Positions 18,987-27,868 are shown, counted from the stretch's first letter. The stretch: 64,000 bases of DNA from JBQTGK01 sp052400665 (GCA_052400665.1 JBQTGK010000016.1), one strand, 5' to 3'. Notes: generated by a model not told the origin, from the letters alone. Numbers and translations are program-made.

Positions 18987-19595
18987 CTAATGTTCTTTCA
19001 CAAAATAATTTCGTTGAAACAGTAGGATAAAAGCTACTCCAATTGTAATATACGAATCGGCAACATTAAAAACGGGTCGAAAGAAAATAAAATGTTCTCC
19101 GCTCCACATTGGAAACCATTCTGGAAATCGGCCCTCAACTAATGGAAAATACAACATATCAACTACTTTTCCATGTAAAAAACTCGCATATCCACCACCG
19201 TCAGGTAAAAAACTTGCCACCTGATAATAACTATCATTAAATACTAATCCGTAAAAAGCACTATCAATGATATTACCCATGGCACCGGCAAATATCAGAG
19301 AAATAGATATAATTAGTCCCAATGGTGCTTTCTTTATACAAATATCACGCAGATACCAACCAATTCCGCAAACTGCAACAATACGGAAAAGACTGAGTAC
19401 TATTTTTCCCCACTCGCCTTCAAGTTCCATACCGAATGCCATTCCATTATTCTCGATAAAATGAATCAGAAACCAATTCCCAAAAACAGAGAACTCTTCG
19501 CCCAACATCATATTGGTTTTAATCCAAATTTTTAGTGTCTGATCCAAAATCAGAAGTACCACAATTAGTGCTACCGATTTTTTAAATAACGACAT
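18987..19595 (-). CDS. lspA: Lipoprotein signal peptidase (signal peptidase II)
   Basis: A 202-aa inner-membrane aspartyl protease that removes signal peptides from prolipoproteins. Four membrane segments; catalytic Asp residues in KVVDMLYFP and FNVADSYITIG; the conserved NNGMAFGM and GAMGNIID segments are present. It is longer than the E. coli enzyme (164 aa) because of a loop between GLVFNDSYYQVASF and the first catalytic Asp, as is normal for Bacteroidota. Last gene of the ileS-dksA-lspA run. Confidence 0.96.
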   Translation of the reverse strand: MSLFKKSVALIVVLLILDQTLKIWIKTNMMLGEEFSVFGNWFLIHFIENNGMAFGMELEGEWGKIVLSLFRIVAVCGIGWYLRDICIKKAPLGLIISISLIFAGAMGNIIDSAFYGLVFNDSYYQVASFLPDGGGYASFLHGKVVDMLYFPLVEGRFPEWFPMWSGEHFIFFRPVFNVADSYITIGVAFILLFQRNYFVKEH

Positions 19596-19663
19596 ATCTT
19601 ATCTTTAAATGTTTATTTTTTACTTTTCGTTGATAAAGAAATGAAAAGCTTTTGTTCCAAACA

Positions 19664-19697
19664 AAAATGATTGGAAGAATATTCTTCCAATCATTTT
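19664..19697 (-). terminator. Perfect 34-bp palindrome after the DksA-like gene
   Basis: Arms of 17 bases (ATGATTGGAAGAAT core) meet without a loop at 19680/19681. On the minus strand the stem runs into T residues. It lies between the DksA-like gene and lspA, so lspA may depend on read-through or on its own promoter. Confidence 0.6.
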
Positions 19698-19716
19698 CTA
19701 TATTCTTTAGAATAAT

Positions 19717-20091
19717 TTATTGCTTTTTCTTAGCCTCTATACTTAATGTAGCATGCGGTACAGCTCTTAGCCTCTCTTTGCTAATCAACTTTCCAGTTTC
19801 ACGGCAAATACCATACGTTTTATTCTTTATTCTAATTAAAGCTCCCTCCAGATGAGAAATAAACTTTGCCTGACGCTGTGCTAAACGCCCAGCCTCCTCT
19901 TTAGACAAGACCGAAGCTCCTTCTTCCAACACCTTAAATGTAGGCGAAGTATCTTCAATATCATTTCCTGAGCTATTTGAAATGACTGCCTTTAATGTCT
20001 CAAAATCTTTTTTGGCTTTTGCTAGTTTTTCAAGAATCAAATCTTTAAAATCCTGCAACTCCTCGTCTGTATATCGCTTCTTTTCTGTCAT
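19717..20091 (-). CDS. TraR/DksA-family RNA-polymerase-binding protein with degenerate zinc finger
   Basis: A 124-aa protein with the DksA layout: an N-terminal helix pair (about 10-85, ELQDFKDLILEKLAKAKKDF ... GRLAQRQAKFISHLEGAL) and the C-terminal segment NKTYGICRETGKLISKERLRAVPHATLSIE. Only one of the four zinc-ligand cysteines remains (YGIC), as is common in Bacteroidota members. DksA proteins enter the secondary channel of RNA polymerase and tune stringent control. It sits 46 bases after ileS. Confidence 0.9.
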   Translation of the reverse strand: MTEKKRYTDEELQDFKDLILEKLAKAKKDFETLKAVISNSSGNDIEDTSPTFKVLEEGASVLSKEEAGRLAQRQAKFISHLEGALIRIKNKTYGICRETGKLISKERLRAVPHATLSIEAKKKQ

Positions 20092-20137
20092 TGTTTCTAA
20101 AGTTTTCTATGGTTGTCTAAAGATAACAAAAAATCGA

Positions 20138-23100
20138 TTATTTACTAATCTTTTCAATTCTAATAAAACTCTCTACACCCTGCTCAATCTCTACTGCTTT
20201 CGCATCATTCCCGGCTAATTTTTCAACCAATTCAACGCTAACAGCTAAAGTTTGACTTCCAATGTATTCTTTATGAGCAAGAACCGCATCGTTAATAGAA
20301 TCATGCTTCATGATCTCCAGCTTAATTTTATCAGTCACATCAAAATCGCTATCTTTTCTTAGATTTTGAATTCTATTGATAAATTCACGAGCAATTCCTT
20401 CTTGTTTTAACTCGTCGGTAATGTTTACGTCCATTGCAACAGTAAGTTTCCCTTCGTTGGCAACTAACCATCCTGGTATGTCTTCAGATATAATTTCAAC
20501 ATCCTCCATGCTAAGGTCGATATTCTGCTCATTAACAGTAATTGCGTAGCTTCCGGCCTTCTCAAATGCAACAATATCTTCCTGTGTCATTTGACCAATA
20601 GCAGCAGCAATTTGCTTCATAATTTTACCATGCTTAGGACCTAAAGTCTTAAAGTTAGGCTTTATTTTCTTCACTAATACTCCCGAAGTATCAGTAATAA
20701 ACTCCATATCCTTCACATTAATTTCTGAAAGAACAATGCTTTTAATTGCCTCCAGCTGAGGTATAACTGCCTCATCTAAAATAGGAATCATGATTTTCTG
20801 CAATGGCTGACGAACACGAATTTTCACTTTACGACGTAAACCTAAGGACATAGAAGAAATCTTCTGAGCCATATCCATACGCTCTTCCAATGCTTTATCT
20901 ATCACCTCTACATCGTATTTAGGGAAATCTACTAGATGAACAGATTCTTCGGTAAAACGACCAGTTACAGAATTCAAATCGTTAAACAGCTGATCCATAT
21001 AAAATGGTGCAATTGGTGATGCAAGAACCGAGATCGTTTCTAAACACTTGTACAACGTTTGATAAGCAGAAATCTTATCGGCATCGTACTCGCCACCCCA
21101 ATATCTCTTGCGACACAAACGAACGTACCAGTTCGAAAGGTTCTCATTCACAAAATCCTGTATTGCTCTACCAGCACGTGTTGGTTCGTAAGCTTCGTAG
21201 CATTCTTCTACCTCTTTAATTAATGAATTAAGAAGGGAAAGAATCCATCGATCAATTTCAGGACGCTCTTCCATTGCTATATCAGCTTCTGAATAGTTAA
21301 ATCCATCGATGTTAGCATACAATTGGAAGAAACTGTAAGTATTATAAAGCGTACCAAAGAATTTACGACGAACTTCTTCAACACCACCTAAATCGAATTT
21401 CAGGTTATCCCAGGGTTGTGCATTTGTAATCATATACCAACGCAATGGGTCAGAACCATATTTCTCGATAGTTGAGAATGGATCAACAGCATTTCCAAGA
21501 CGTTTAGACATCTTGTTACCTTTGGCATCTAACACCAATCCGTTAGAAATAATATTTTCGAAAGCAACCCCATCGAAGCACATGGTTGCAATAGCATGCA
21601 AAGTAAAGAACCATCCACGAGTTTGATCTACTCCCTCAGCAATAAACTGAGCTGGGAACAGCTTGTCAAAATTCTCTTTATTTTCGAACGGATAATGCTG
21701 CTGTGCATAAGGCATTGCACCTGAATCGAACCACACATCAATTAAGTCGAGTTCACGAACCAGTTTCTGACCAGTCTCACTCACAAGAATTAAACCATCG
21801 ACATACGGACGGTGTAAATCGAATTTTTCGTAATTCTCTTTGCTATTATCTCCTTCTACGTAATCAGCCAGAATATTTTCAGTCATAAAACCAGCGGCTA
21901 TCGATTTTTCAATCTCAGCCTTTAATTCTGCAACCGAACCAATACATTTTATTTCTGAACGATCTTCGCTTACCCAAATTGGCAATGGCGTTCCCCAGTA
22001 ACGAGAACGAGAAAGGTTCCAATCCTGAAGATTCTCTAACCATTTTCCAAAACGACCTTCACCAGTAGATTGTGGTTTCCAGTTAATGGTTTTATTTAGC
22101 TCGATCATACGATCACGAACTGCTGTTGATTTAATAAACCATGAATCTAATGGATAATACAATACGGGTTTATCAGTTCTCCAGCAATGAGGATAGTTGT
22201 GAACATGTTTCTCCACTTTAAATGCCAGGCTATCTTTTTTCAATGCTACTGCGATATCAATATCTAAAGTTGCATCCTTATCTGTTAAAGTAGGATCGTA
22301 CGCATTCTTCACAAAACGACCAGCATACTCACCATAAGCCTCAACATCTACATAGTTCTTTACAAACTCTGGATCTAAATCTTCAATTAAAAAGAATTTT
22401 CCGGTACGATCAACCATTGGTTGAATTTTACCTTCTTTGTCACGAAGAATTAATGGAGAAATACCAGCTGCTTTTGCAACTCTATCATCATCGGCACCAA
22501 AAGTAGGAGCAATGTGAACAATACCGGTACCATCCTCGGTAGTTACAAAATCGCCAAGAATTACACGATAAGCATCGCCTTCGGGCTTAACCAGTGGCAT
22601 AATAGGCTCGTACTTAATTCCCTCTAAATCGGTTCCTTTGTGTTCAGAAAGAGTTTTAAAAGTTAAGCGTTTATCGCCTGCTTTGTATTCTCCTAACTCA
22701 AGACCTTCGTATTTTTTATCGAAGAAATTGTAAAATAAATCCTTCGCAATAAGAACAACACAAGGTTCGGCTGTGTATGGATTAAAGGTACGAACACGAA
22801 CATAATCAACTTTAGGACCTACAGCCAAAGCAGTATTCGATGGCAATGTCCATGGAGTCGTTGTCCAGGCAATAAAATAGGCATCGCAATCAATTCCTTC
22901 GTATATAAATTCACTTTTTTCGTTGCGTGCAACTTTAAACATACCAACTGCTGTGGTATCTTTTACATCTTTGTAGCATCCCGGCTGGTTCAGCTCATGA
23001 GTTGACAAACCTGTTCCTGCTGCAGGAGAAAATGGCTGGATTGTATATCCTTTGTAAAGCAAATTTTTCTCGAACATTTGCTTTAACAACCACCAAAGAG

Positions 23101-23578
23101 TTTCAATATAACGATTATCGTACGTAATATATGGCTCATCCATATTTACCCAATACCCCATTTTAGAAGTTAAATCTTCCCACTCGCGGGTATATTTCAT
23201 TACATTGGTACGGCATGCTTCGTTGTATTCGTCAACCGAAACTTTAGTACCAATATCTTCTTTTGTAATTCCGAGCTCTTTTTCTACACCAAGCTCAACA
23301 GGCAAACCATGAGTATCCCAACCTGCTTTACGGTTTACTTGAAAGCCTTTAAGAGTTTTATATCTACAAACAATATCTTTAAGAGCACGAGCCATTACGT
23401 GGTGAATTCCCGGCATTCCGTTTGCTGAAGGAGGTCCTTCGTAAAAAACAAAAGAAGGATTACCTTCTCGAGTTTCCAAACTCTTTTCGAACGTTTTATT
23501 TTCGTTCCAATCCTTTAGTATGTCTTTATTGATCTGGGATAGATCAAGCCCTTTGTGCTCTGGAAATTTCGTGCTCAT
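20138..23578 (-). CDS. ileS: Isoleucyl-tRNA synthetase
   Basis: A class I synthetase of 1146 aa, the long form. The HIGH-type signature is in PPSANGMPGIHHVMAR, followed by GWDTHGLPVELGVEKELG. The CP1 editing domain (about 190-400) has WTTTPWTLPSNTALAVG and the conserved GTGIVHIAPTFGADD. The KMSKS loop is KMSKRLGN. The C-terminal anticodon-binding domain and a beta-rich extension end the protein (EGIAREFINRIQNLRKD). Essential core gene, first of ileS-dksA-lspA. Confidence 0.98.
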   Translation of the reverse strand: MSTKFPEHKGLDLSQINKDILKDWNENKTFEKSLETREGNPSFVFYEGPPSANGMPGIHHVMARALKDIVCRYKTLKGFQVNRKAGWDTHGLPVELGVEKELGITKEDIGTKVSVDEYNEACRTNVMKYTREWEDLTSKMGYWVNMDEPYITYDNRYIETLWWLLKQMFEKNLLYKGYTIQPFSPAAGTGLSTHELNQPGCYKDVKDTTAVGMFKVARNEKSEFIYEGIDCDAYFIAWTTTPWTLPSNTALAVGPKVDYVRVRTFNPYTAEPCVVLIAKDLFYNFFDKKYEGLELGEYKAGDKRLTFKTLSEHKGTDLEGIKYEPIMPLVKPEGDAYRVILGDFVTTEDGTGIVHIAPTFGADDDRVAKAAGISPLILRDKEGKIQPMVDRTGKFFLIEDLDPEFVKNYVDVEAYGEYAGRFVKNAYDPTLTDKDATLDIDIAVALKKDSLAFKVEKHVHNYPHCWRTDKPVLYYPLDSWFIKSTAVRDRMIELNKTINWKPQSTGEGRFGKWLENLQDWNLSRSRYWGTPLPIWVSEDRSEIKCIGSVAELKAEIEKSIAAGFMTENILADYVEGDNSKENYEKFDLHRPYVDGLILVSETGQKLVRELDLIDVWFDSGAMPYAQQHYPFENKENFDKLFPAQFIAEGVDQTRGWFFTLHAIATMCFDGVAFENIISNGLVLDAKGNKMSKRLGNAVDPFSTIEKYGSDPLRWYMITNAQPWDNLKFDLGGVEEVRRKFFGTLYNTYSFFQLYANIDGFNYSEADIAMEERPEIDRWILSLLNSLIKEVEECYEAYEPTRAGRAIQDFVNENLSNWYVRLCRKRYWGGEYDADKISAYQTLYKCLETISVLASPIAPFYMDQLFNDLNSVTGRFTEESVHLVDFPKYDVEVIDKALEERMDMAQKISSMSLGLRRKVKIRVRQPLQKIMIPILDEAVIPQLEAIKSIVLSEINVKDMEFITDTSGVLVKKIKPNFKTLGPKHGKIMKQIAAAIGQMTQEDIVAFEKAGSYAITVNEQNIDLSMEDVEIISEDIPGWLVANEGKLTVAMDVNITDELKQEGIAREFINRIQNLRKDSDFDVTDKIKLEIMKHDSINDAVLAHKEYIGSQTLAVSVELVEKLAGNDAKAVEIEQGVESFIRIEKISK

Positions 23579-23882
23579 TTATATTTATTTTATCTAGTAT
23601 TCGCTATTTTTGATTCACATTTACATCAATCAGATTCTAAAACTTAAACCTAATTCAACGCATTGTTTATGGTCATTGTACCCAATTCAAATTCGTATTT
23701 GGTACAAAAAGTTTACAAATATAGAAAAAATAGAAGATTCAACGATCATATTTTTTACATATTCAGAGTGCTAAACAGTTTTTAATCAGCATATCAATGA
23801 TGATCGTTTTGTAGTTCAAGCATCTTACTTATAATTCGGAATTATTAGATATATTTAGCTTTAAATTTTAAATCAAAATATC
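23579..23882. other. 304-bp divergent intergenic region between ileS and the OsmC gene
   Basis: Holds a candidate ileS promoter (23716-23742). A possible OsmC-gene -7 near 23860 (TATATTTA) is weak. No hairpin or small ORF that I would support. Confidence 0.4.
23716..23742 (-). promoter_or_regulatory. Candidate ileS promoter
   Basis: On the minus strand TATATTTG (23716-23723) is a full -7 match. The nearest TTG (23740-23742) is only 16 bases upstream, shorter than the usual 19-20, so the -33 part is uncertain. The leader would be about 130 bases. Confidence 0.4.
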
Positions 23883-24293
23883 ATGACAACTATAAAATCA
23901 AAATACCTGGGTGATTTAAGAACAGAATGTGTTCACTTGCAATCGGGTACTAAAATTTTTACGGATGCTCCGACCGATAATCAGGGAAAAGGAGAAGCTT
24001 TTTCGCCTACCGATCTTTTGGCAACTTCGCTTGGTTCCTGTATCATGACAATTATGGGAATTGTTGCCCGTGATAACAACATCGACATTGCTGGAACCGA
24101 ACTGGACATTACCAAAATTATGGCCAGCGATCCTCGCAGAGTTGCCGAAGTTATTGTTGAGTTTACTTTTCCGGATAAGGATTATACCGATGAGCAAAAG
24201 AAAATTATCGAATCGGTTGCTGGTACCAGCCCTGTACCTTTGAGTGTACACGACAATATGAAGCAAACAATTCTAATGAACTGGAAAAAATAA
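23883..24293 (+). CDS. OsmC-family protein, one redox cysteine only
   Basis: A 136-aa OsmC/Ohr-family protein. FSPTDLLATSLGSCIMTIMGIVA (about 40-62) holds the first catalytic cysteine. The second cysteine, normally in a CPV motif, is replaced by Ser in GTSPVPLSVHDNM. Family members reduce organic hydroperoxides through the cysteine pair; with one cysteine the activity here is doubtful. ATG start; followed by a repeat hairpin and the epimerase gene. Confidence 0.9.
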   Translation: MTTIKSKYLGDLRTECVHLQSGTKIFTDAPTDNQGKGEAFSPTDLLATSLGSCIMTIMGIVARDNNIDIAGTELDITKIMASDPRRVAEVIVEFTFPDKDYTDEQKKIIESVAGTSPVPLSVHDNMKQTILMNWKK

Positions 24294-24308
24294 AACACAA
24301 AAAAATAG

Positions 24309-24369
24309 AACGCGAAGACACCAAGACGCGAAGATGTATTCTTTATTGCGTCTTCGCGACTTGGCGTTT
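24309..24369. repeat. Repeat hairpin between OsmC and epimerase genes
   Basis: CCAAG-A-CGCGAAGA (24321-24334) pairs with TCTTCGCG-A-CTTGG (24351-24364), a 13-bp stem with one A-A mismatch and a 16-base loop. CGCGAAGAC also occurs as a direct repeat at 24310 and 24327. The GC content is unlike the flanks, so it looks like a dispersed REP-type element that may also work as a terminator. Confidence 0.6.
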
Positions 24370-24392
24370 CATCCCTTATTAACCTATTAAGC

Positions 24393-25415
24393 ATGATTTT
24401 AGTTACCGGAGGAACCGGCCTTATTGGTTCACATTTACTATTTAATTTACTGTCGAAAGGAAAAAAAGTTCGTGCATTAAAAAGAGCTAACAGTAGTATT
24501 GAATTGGTTCGCACTACTTTTTCGTACTATACAGACAATCAAAATGATTTGTTCGATAAAATTGAATGGATTGATGGAGATATGTTAGACATTTTTTCAT
24601 TGAAAGATGCTTTGGCAGGAATAAAAGAAGTTTATCATTGTGCTGCTTTGGTATCGTTCCGAAAGGAAGACAAAAAAAACATGTTGGATATTAATGTTGA
24701 AGGAACCCGCAATTTAATCAATGCCTGTTTAGATGCTACTATTCGAAAGTTTTGCATGGTAAGCTCTGTAGCTGCTTTGGGTTCACCCGAAGAAGGTGAG
24801 AATACCACTACAGAAAACACGGCCTGGAGTCCGGAAGAGAAACACTCGAGTTATTCTGTAAGTAAATTCAAATCGGAACTGGAAGTTTGGAGAGGAATTG
24901 AAGAAGGTTTGGATGCTGTAATTGTAAATCCATCAATTATTCTGGGGCCCGGACAATGGGAAAAGGGCAGTTCTCAACTTTTTAATGCTGTGGGTAATGG
25001 ATTAAAATACTACACAAAAGGCGTTACCGGATATGTTGATGTTAGAGATGTGAGCCGCGCCATGATAGAATTAATGGAAAGCAATATTGTAAACGAACGC
25101 TTTATTTTAAACAGCGAAGACTGTTCTTTCGAATTCATATTTAAAACCATCGCAAAATATATTGGGATTGAAGGCCCTACAAAATATGCCACTAGAAAAA
25201 TGACCGAAATTGCATGGCGATTGGCCTATTTGAAAAAGATTTTTCTTTTTAAGTCCGCTGGCCTTACAAAAGAAAATGCCCAATCGGCTCACAATATTCA
25301 CAACTACTCCAATCAAAAAATAAAAGAAGCTTTAAACTTTGAGTTTATCCCAATTGAAAAGAGTATTAAAGATACTGTGCAACATTATCCGATGAAAGCA
25401 AAGGTGAAAAGATAA
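24393..25415 (+). CDS. Extended SDR family NAD-dependent epimerase/dehydratase
   Basis: A 340-aa Rossmann enzyme. The N-terminus is the NAD-binding motif TGGTGLIGSHL; SSVAALGS and the catalytic pair YSVSK (Tyr-x-x-x-Lys) follow near residues 120-160, then VNPSIILGPGQW. This is the dihydroflavonol-reductase-like branch; the substrate cannot be read from sequence. The start ATG follows the repeat hairpin by 24 bases. Monocistronic. Confidence 0.92.
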   Translation: MILVTGGTGLIGSHLLFNLLSKGKKVRALKRANSSIELVRTTFSYYTDNQNDLFDKIEWIDGDMLDIFSLKDALAGIKEVYHCAALVSFRKEDKKNMLDINVEGTRNLINACLDATIRKFCMVSSVAALGSPEEGENTTTENTAWSPEEKHSSYSVSKFKSELEVWRGIEEGLDAVIVNPSIILGPGQWEKGSSQLFNAVGNGLKYYTKGVTGYVDVRDVSRAMIELMESNIVNERFILNSEDCSFEFIFKTIAKYIGIEGPTKYATRKMTEIAWRLAYLKKIFLFKSAGLTKENAQSAHNIHNYSNQKIKEALNFEFIPIEKSIKDTVQHYPMKAKVKR

Positions 25416-25419
25416 AATT

Positions 25420-25455
25420 AACCACAAAGAAACACGGTACCCTTTCAGTGGTTTT
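25420..25455 (+). terminator. Possible terminator after the epimerase gene
   Basis: AACCAC (25420-25425) with following AAAG pairs with CTTT and GTGGTT (25448-25453). It lies 5 bases after the stop; the T tract is short. Confidence 0.4.
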
Positions 25456-25607
25456 CAGCTCTGAAGATGCTTATTTACCGATTTGAATCTTACTAGTATT
25501 CATCATTTGTTTCTTCAGTGCCTTTTCAGTTCCATTATAAATTTCCGTTTTATCAACTTCATGAGTCGTTCTAATAATTGTGGAGATAAGATTTACACCT
25601 AATCATT

Positions 25608-25928
25608 TTAACCTTTTCCTCCCAACATCTTTATTACCTCTTTCAAGGTTTTATTTTCAGATTCAAGTATTGCCAATTGTTCATCAACCGGATTTTCAAT
25701 ATTTACTTTATCGGCAAGGATCTTGAAGAAATTTACCTGCAGAATTTCGCATATCTTCCAAAGTCTATCTGTATGAATGCTCCTTCGCTTCAATGTTTGA
25801 TAAACTGTATTTACGTTAATTCCTAGTTTTTTAGACAATTCAACAGCGCTTACTCCTTGCCGATTCATCTCCTCTATGATTAAATCGTTCACATGCAAAG
25901 AGGTAGATTCTTTAGACGAAACTTTCAT
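25608..25928 (-). CDS. Small XRE-family HTH regulator
   Basis: A 106-aa DNA-binding protein. The HTH_3/Cro-C1 domain spans about residues 13-70 (VSAVELSKKLGINVNTVYQTLKRR is the turn region; DRLWKICEILQVNFFKIL completes the bundle). A short leucine-rich helix follows (EQLAILESENKTLKEVIKML), a probable dimerisation coil. It is monocistronic. The 250 bases upstream are a degenerate 21-bp direct-repeat array, the obvious candidate for its own operator. Confidence 0.88.
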   Translation of the reverse strand: MKVSSKESTSLHVNDLIIEEMNRQGVSAVELSKKLGINVNTVYQTLKRRSIHTDRLWKICEILQVNFFKILADKVNIENPVDEQLAILESENKTLKEVIKMLGGKG

Positions 25929-25978
25929 TATTTTATCTTTTAATAGGTTCTGGTCTACAATTTAACGAATTTACACCA

Positions 25979-26187
25979 TATTTTATGCATTATCTTTATT
26001 AACTACTAGTTAACTTCCATTTTCAATAAGTGATATCCTATTTAGTAGTAGTACAATTTACTTTTTCGTAGTTACATTCTATTAATCTGTCGTTTGATTC
26101 TACTTTTCTGTGGTTTGATTACATTTATCTGTGATTATATTCTATTTTTTATAGAATAGATTCCATTTATTTGATAATTAAATCCAT
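25979..26187. repeat. Degenerate 21-bp-period direct-repeat array upstream of the XRE gene
   Basis: About ten units. Six consecutive ones are exactly 21 bases long: 26062-26082, 26083-26103, 26104-26124, 26125-26145, 26146-26166 and 26167-26187. Unit ends are ATTCTAT, ATTCTAC, ATTACAT, ATTCTAT, ATTCCAT and AATCCAT, and the best-kept core is TCTGTnGTTTGATT. Units to the left (26000-26020, 26021-26041, 26042-26061) keep the pattern with one 1-base slip. 21 bp is two helical turns, so one face of the DNA would carry all sites. Stops in the frames checked argue against coding. Confidence 0.65.
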
Positions 26188-26192
26188 TTATA

Positions 26193-26226
26193 ATAAAAAA
26201 AGCCACTCCTCGTAAGGAATGGCTTC
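26193..26226 (-). terminator. Rho-independent terminator of metK
   Basis: AGCCACTCCT (26201-26210), loop CGTA, AGGAATGGCT (26215-26224); one C-A mismatch. On the minus strand the stem is followed by seven T. It lies 22 bases after the metK stop. Confidence 0.8.
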
Positions 26227-26247
26227 ACTATATATTCTATTAGTTGT

Positions 26248-27504
26248 TTACAAAGTAAAAGCTTCTTTCACTTTATCTACATAGTCTAATTTCTCCCAGG
26301 TAAATAATTCTACTTCCCTTTCGATAACTCCAGAATATGGAGAATAGAATTTTTTGGTAACCATGCGAGGAGTACGTCCCATGTGACCATAAGCCGCCGA
26401 CTCTTCGTAAATAGGATTACGTAATTTTAATCGTTGTTCGATAGCTGCAGGACGTAAATCGAATAGATCTTTAATTTTTTCGGCAATTTCACCATCGCTT
26501 AAAGATACATTTGCTTTTCCATAAGTATCGACAAAAACACCTACGGGTTCGGCAACACCAATTGCATAAGAAAGCTGAACTAGTATTTCATCGGCAACAC
26601 CAGCTGCCACAATATTTTTTGCAATATGACGAGAAGCATAAGCCGCAGAACGATCTACTTTCGAAGGATCTTTTCCTGAAAAAGCACCACCACCATGAGC
26701 CCCTTTTCCGCCATAAGTATCAACAATAATCTTACGTCCGGTTAATCCTGTATCGCCATGAGGTCCGCCAATTACGAATTTTCCGGTAGGATTTACGTGC
26801 AAAATAAAATCTTCGTCGAACATTGCCTGAACACGCTCCGGTAACTGTTTAATTACACGAGGAATTAGGATATTACGAACATCTTTCTTGATTTTAGCAA
26901 GCATTAGCTCATCGTTAGGGCCAAAATCGTCGTGCTGAGTAGAAACCACAATGGTATGAATTCTTTCAGGCATATCATTATCGTTGTACTCAATGGTTAC
27001 CTGCGATTTAGAATCGGGACGAAGATAAGTCATCTGTCTTTCTTCGCGACGAATGGCAGCCAACTCAATTAGCAAACGATGCGATAACTCCAAAGACAAA
27101 GGCATATAATCATCGGTTTCCTTAGAAGCATAACCAAACATCATTCCCTGATCTCCGGCACCCTGCGACATAGGATCTTCACGATCGACCCCACGGTTAA
27201 TATCGTCAGACTGTTCGTGAATTGCCGACAATACACCACAAGAAGCGCCATCGAACTGATATTCGCTTTTGGTATACCCAATACGATTAATTACCTGGCG
27301 AGCTACATCCTGAGCATCGATATAGGTTGTTGTTTTTACTTCACCAGCAAGAATAACCTGCCCTGTAGTAACCATCGTTTCACAAGCAACTTTCGAATTT
27401 GGGTCGAAAGCTAAAAATTTATCCAATAAAGCATCTGATATTTGATCAGCAACTTTATCTGGGTGTCCTTCTGAAACTGATTCTGATGTGAATAAATATC
27501 CCAT
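26248..27504 (-). CDS. metK: S-adenosylmethionine synthetase
   Basis: A 418-aa enzyme making S-adenosylmethionine from Met and ATP. Signatures: N-terminal SVSEGHPDKVADQISDALLD; DQGMMFGYA (hexapeptide-type signature 1); the glycine-rich GGGAFSGKDPSKVDRSAAY (signature 2) with catalytic Lys and Asp. Somewhat longer than the E. coli enzyme (384 aa) through loop insertions normal for Bacteroidota. ATG start. The leader holds a SAM-II riboswitch and a 44-codon ORF, so expression is expected to fall when SAM is plentiful. Confidence 0.98.
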   Translation of the reverse strand: MGYLFTSESVSEGHPDKVADQISDALLDKFLAFDPNSKVACETMVTTGQVILAGEVKTTTYIDAQDVARQVINRIGYTKSEYQFDGASCGVLSAIHEQSDDINRGVDREDPMSQGAGDQGMMFGYASKETDDYMPLSLELSHRLLIELAAIRREERQMTYLRPDSKSQVTIEYNDNDMPERIHTIVVSTQHDDFGPNDELMLAKIKKDVRNILIPRVIKQLPERVQAMFDEDFILHVNPTGKFVIGGPHGDTGLTGRKIIVDTYGGKGAHGGGAFSGKDPSKVDRSAAYASRHIAKNIVAAGVADEILVQLSYAIGVAEPVGVFVDTYGKANVSLSDGEIAEKIKDLFDLRPAAIEQRLKLRNPIYEESAAYGHMGRTPRMVTKKFYSPYSGVIEREVELFTWEKLDYVDKVKEAFTL

Positions 27505-27559
27505 AATATTTTAATAATAATTTAGTTGAACTGATATTTTTTAGTTACAAACTGTTTAC

Positions 27560-27694
27560 CTATAAGCTATAAGCCTGCAAACAAAAACTATCAATTTTGT
27601 TGTTTGTTGTCTCCATTATAAAAAATAATGGTGTAAACGATACGGGAAAGCAATGGTCGATTGTAAACATGCAGAAAAGCATGTGATTCACCAT
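27560..27694 (-). CDS. 44-codon leader ORF between the SAM-II aptamer and metK
   Basis: An ATG at 27694 opens a 44-codon frame ending in TAG at 27560-27562, 55 bases before the metK ATG. The ATG is part of the aptamer's closing GCTAAATGG. The peptide has four Met (positions 1, 5, 9 and 27) and three Cys, begins MVNHMLFCMFT and is hydrophobic at first. In other phyla SAM-II hides the ribosome-binding site; here the start codon itself would be hidden, so SAM could control translation of this ORF and, through it, metK. Whether it is translated is inference. Confidence 0.5.
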   Translation of the reverse strand: MVNHMLFCMFTIDHCFPVSFTPLFFIMETTNNKIDSFCLQAYSL

Positions 27695-27742
27695 TTAGCA
27701 TTTTTTTCCGTGGTTGCAAGCAGCCAAATCTTTCCACATATA
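27690..27742 (-). ncRNA. SAM-II riboswitch (metK leader)
   Basis: Read on the minus strand: GTGG (27737-27734) opens P1, GATTTGGC forms the U-rich loop strand, GCTTGCAA precedes CCAC (27713-27710), which closes P1, then an A-rich strand and GCTAAA (27699-27694). These blocks and their order match the SAM-II pseudoknot as known from metX/metA leaders (GAUUU, GCUUGCA, CCACG, GCUAAA). It sits right after a promoter and before metK, the gene expected for a SAM sensor. Confidence 0.87.
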
Positions 27743-27749
27743 TTTCGCG

Positions 27750-27782
27750 CAAAGGAAGTAATTATTTTGGAAAGAAACAAAA
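27750..27782 (-). promoter_or_regulatory. metK promoter
   Basis: On the minus strand TTTTG (27782-27778), 20 bases, then TTCCTTTG (27757-27750), one mismatch to TAnnTTTG. The start point falls near 27743, at the 5' edge of the aptamer, which supports both calls. Confidence 0.65.
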
Positions 27783-27868
27783 TTGAGTCTCTGCTTTTAC
27801 AATATTTCACCAAAAATCGAAGCTGAAAAACAGGCACTTCCACCTCAATTAAGAGCTGAGAGTCTTAA

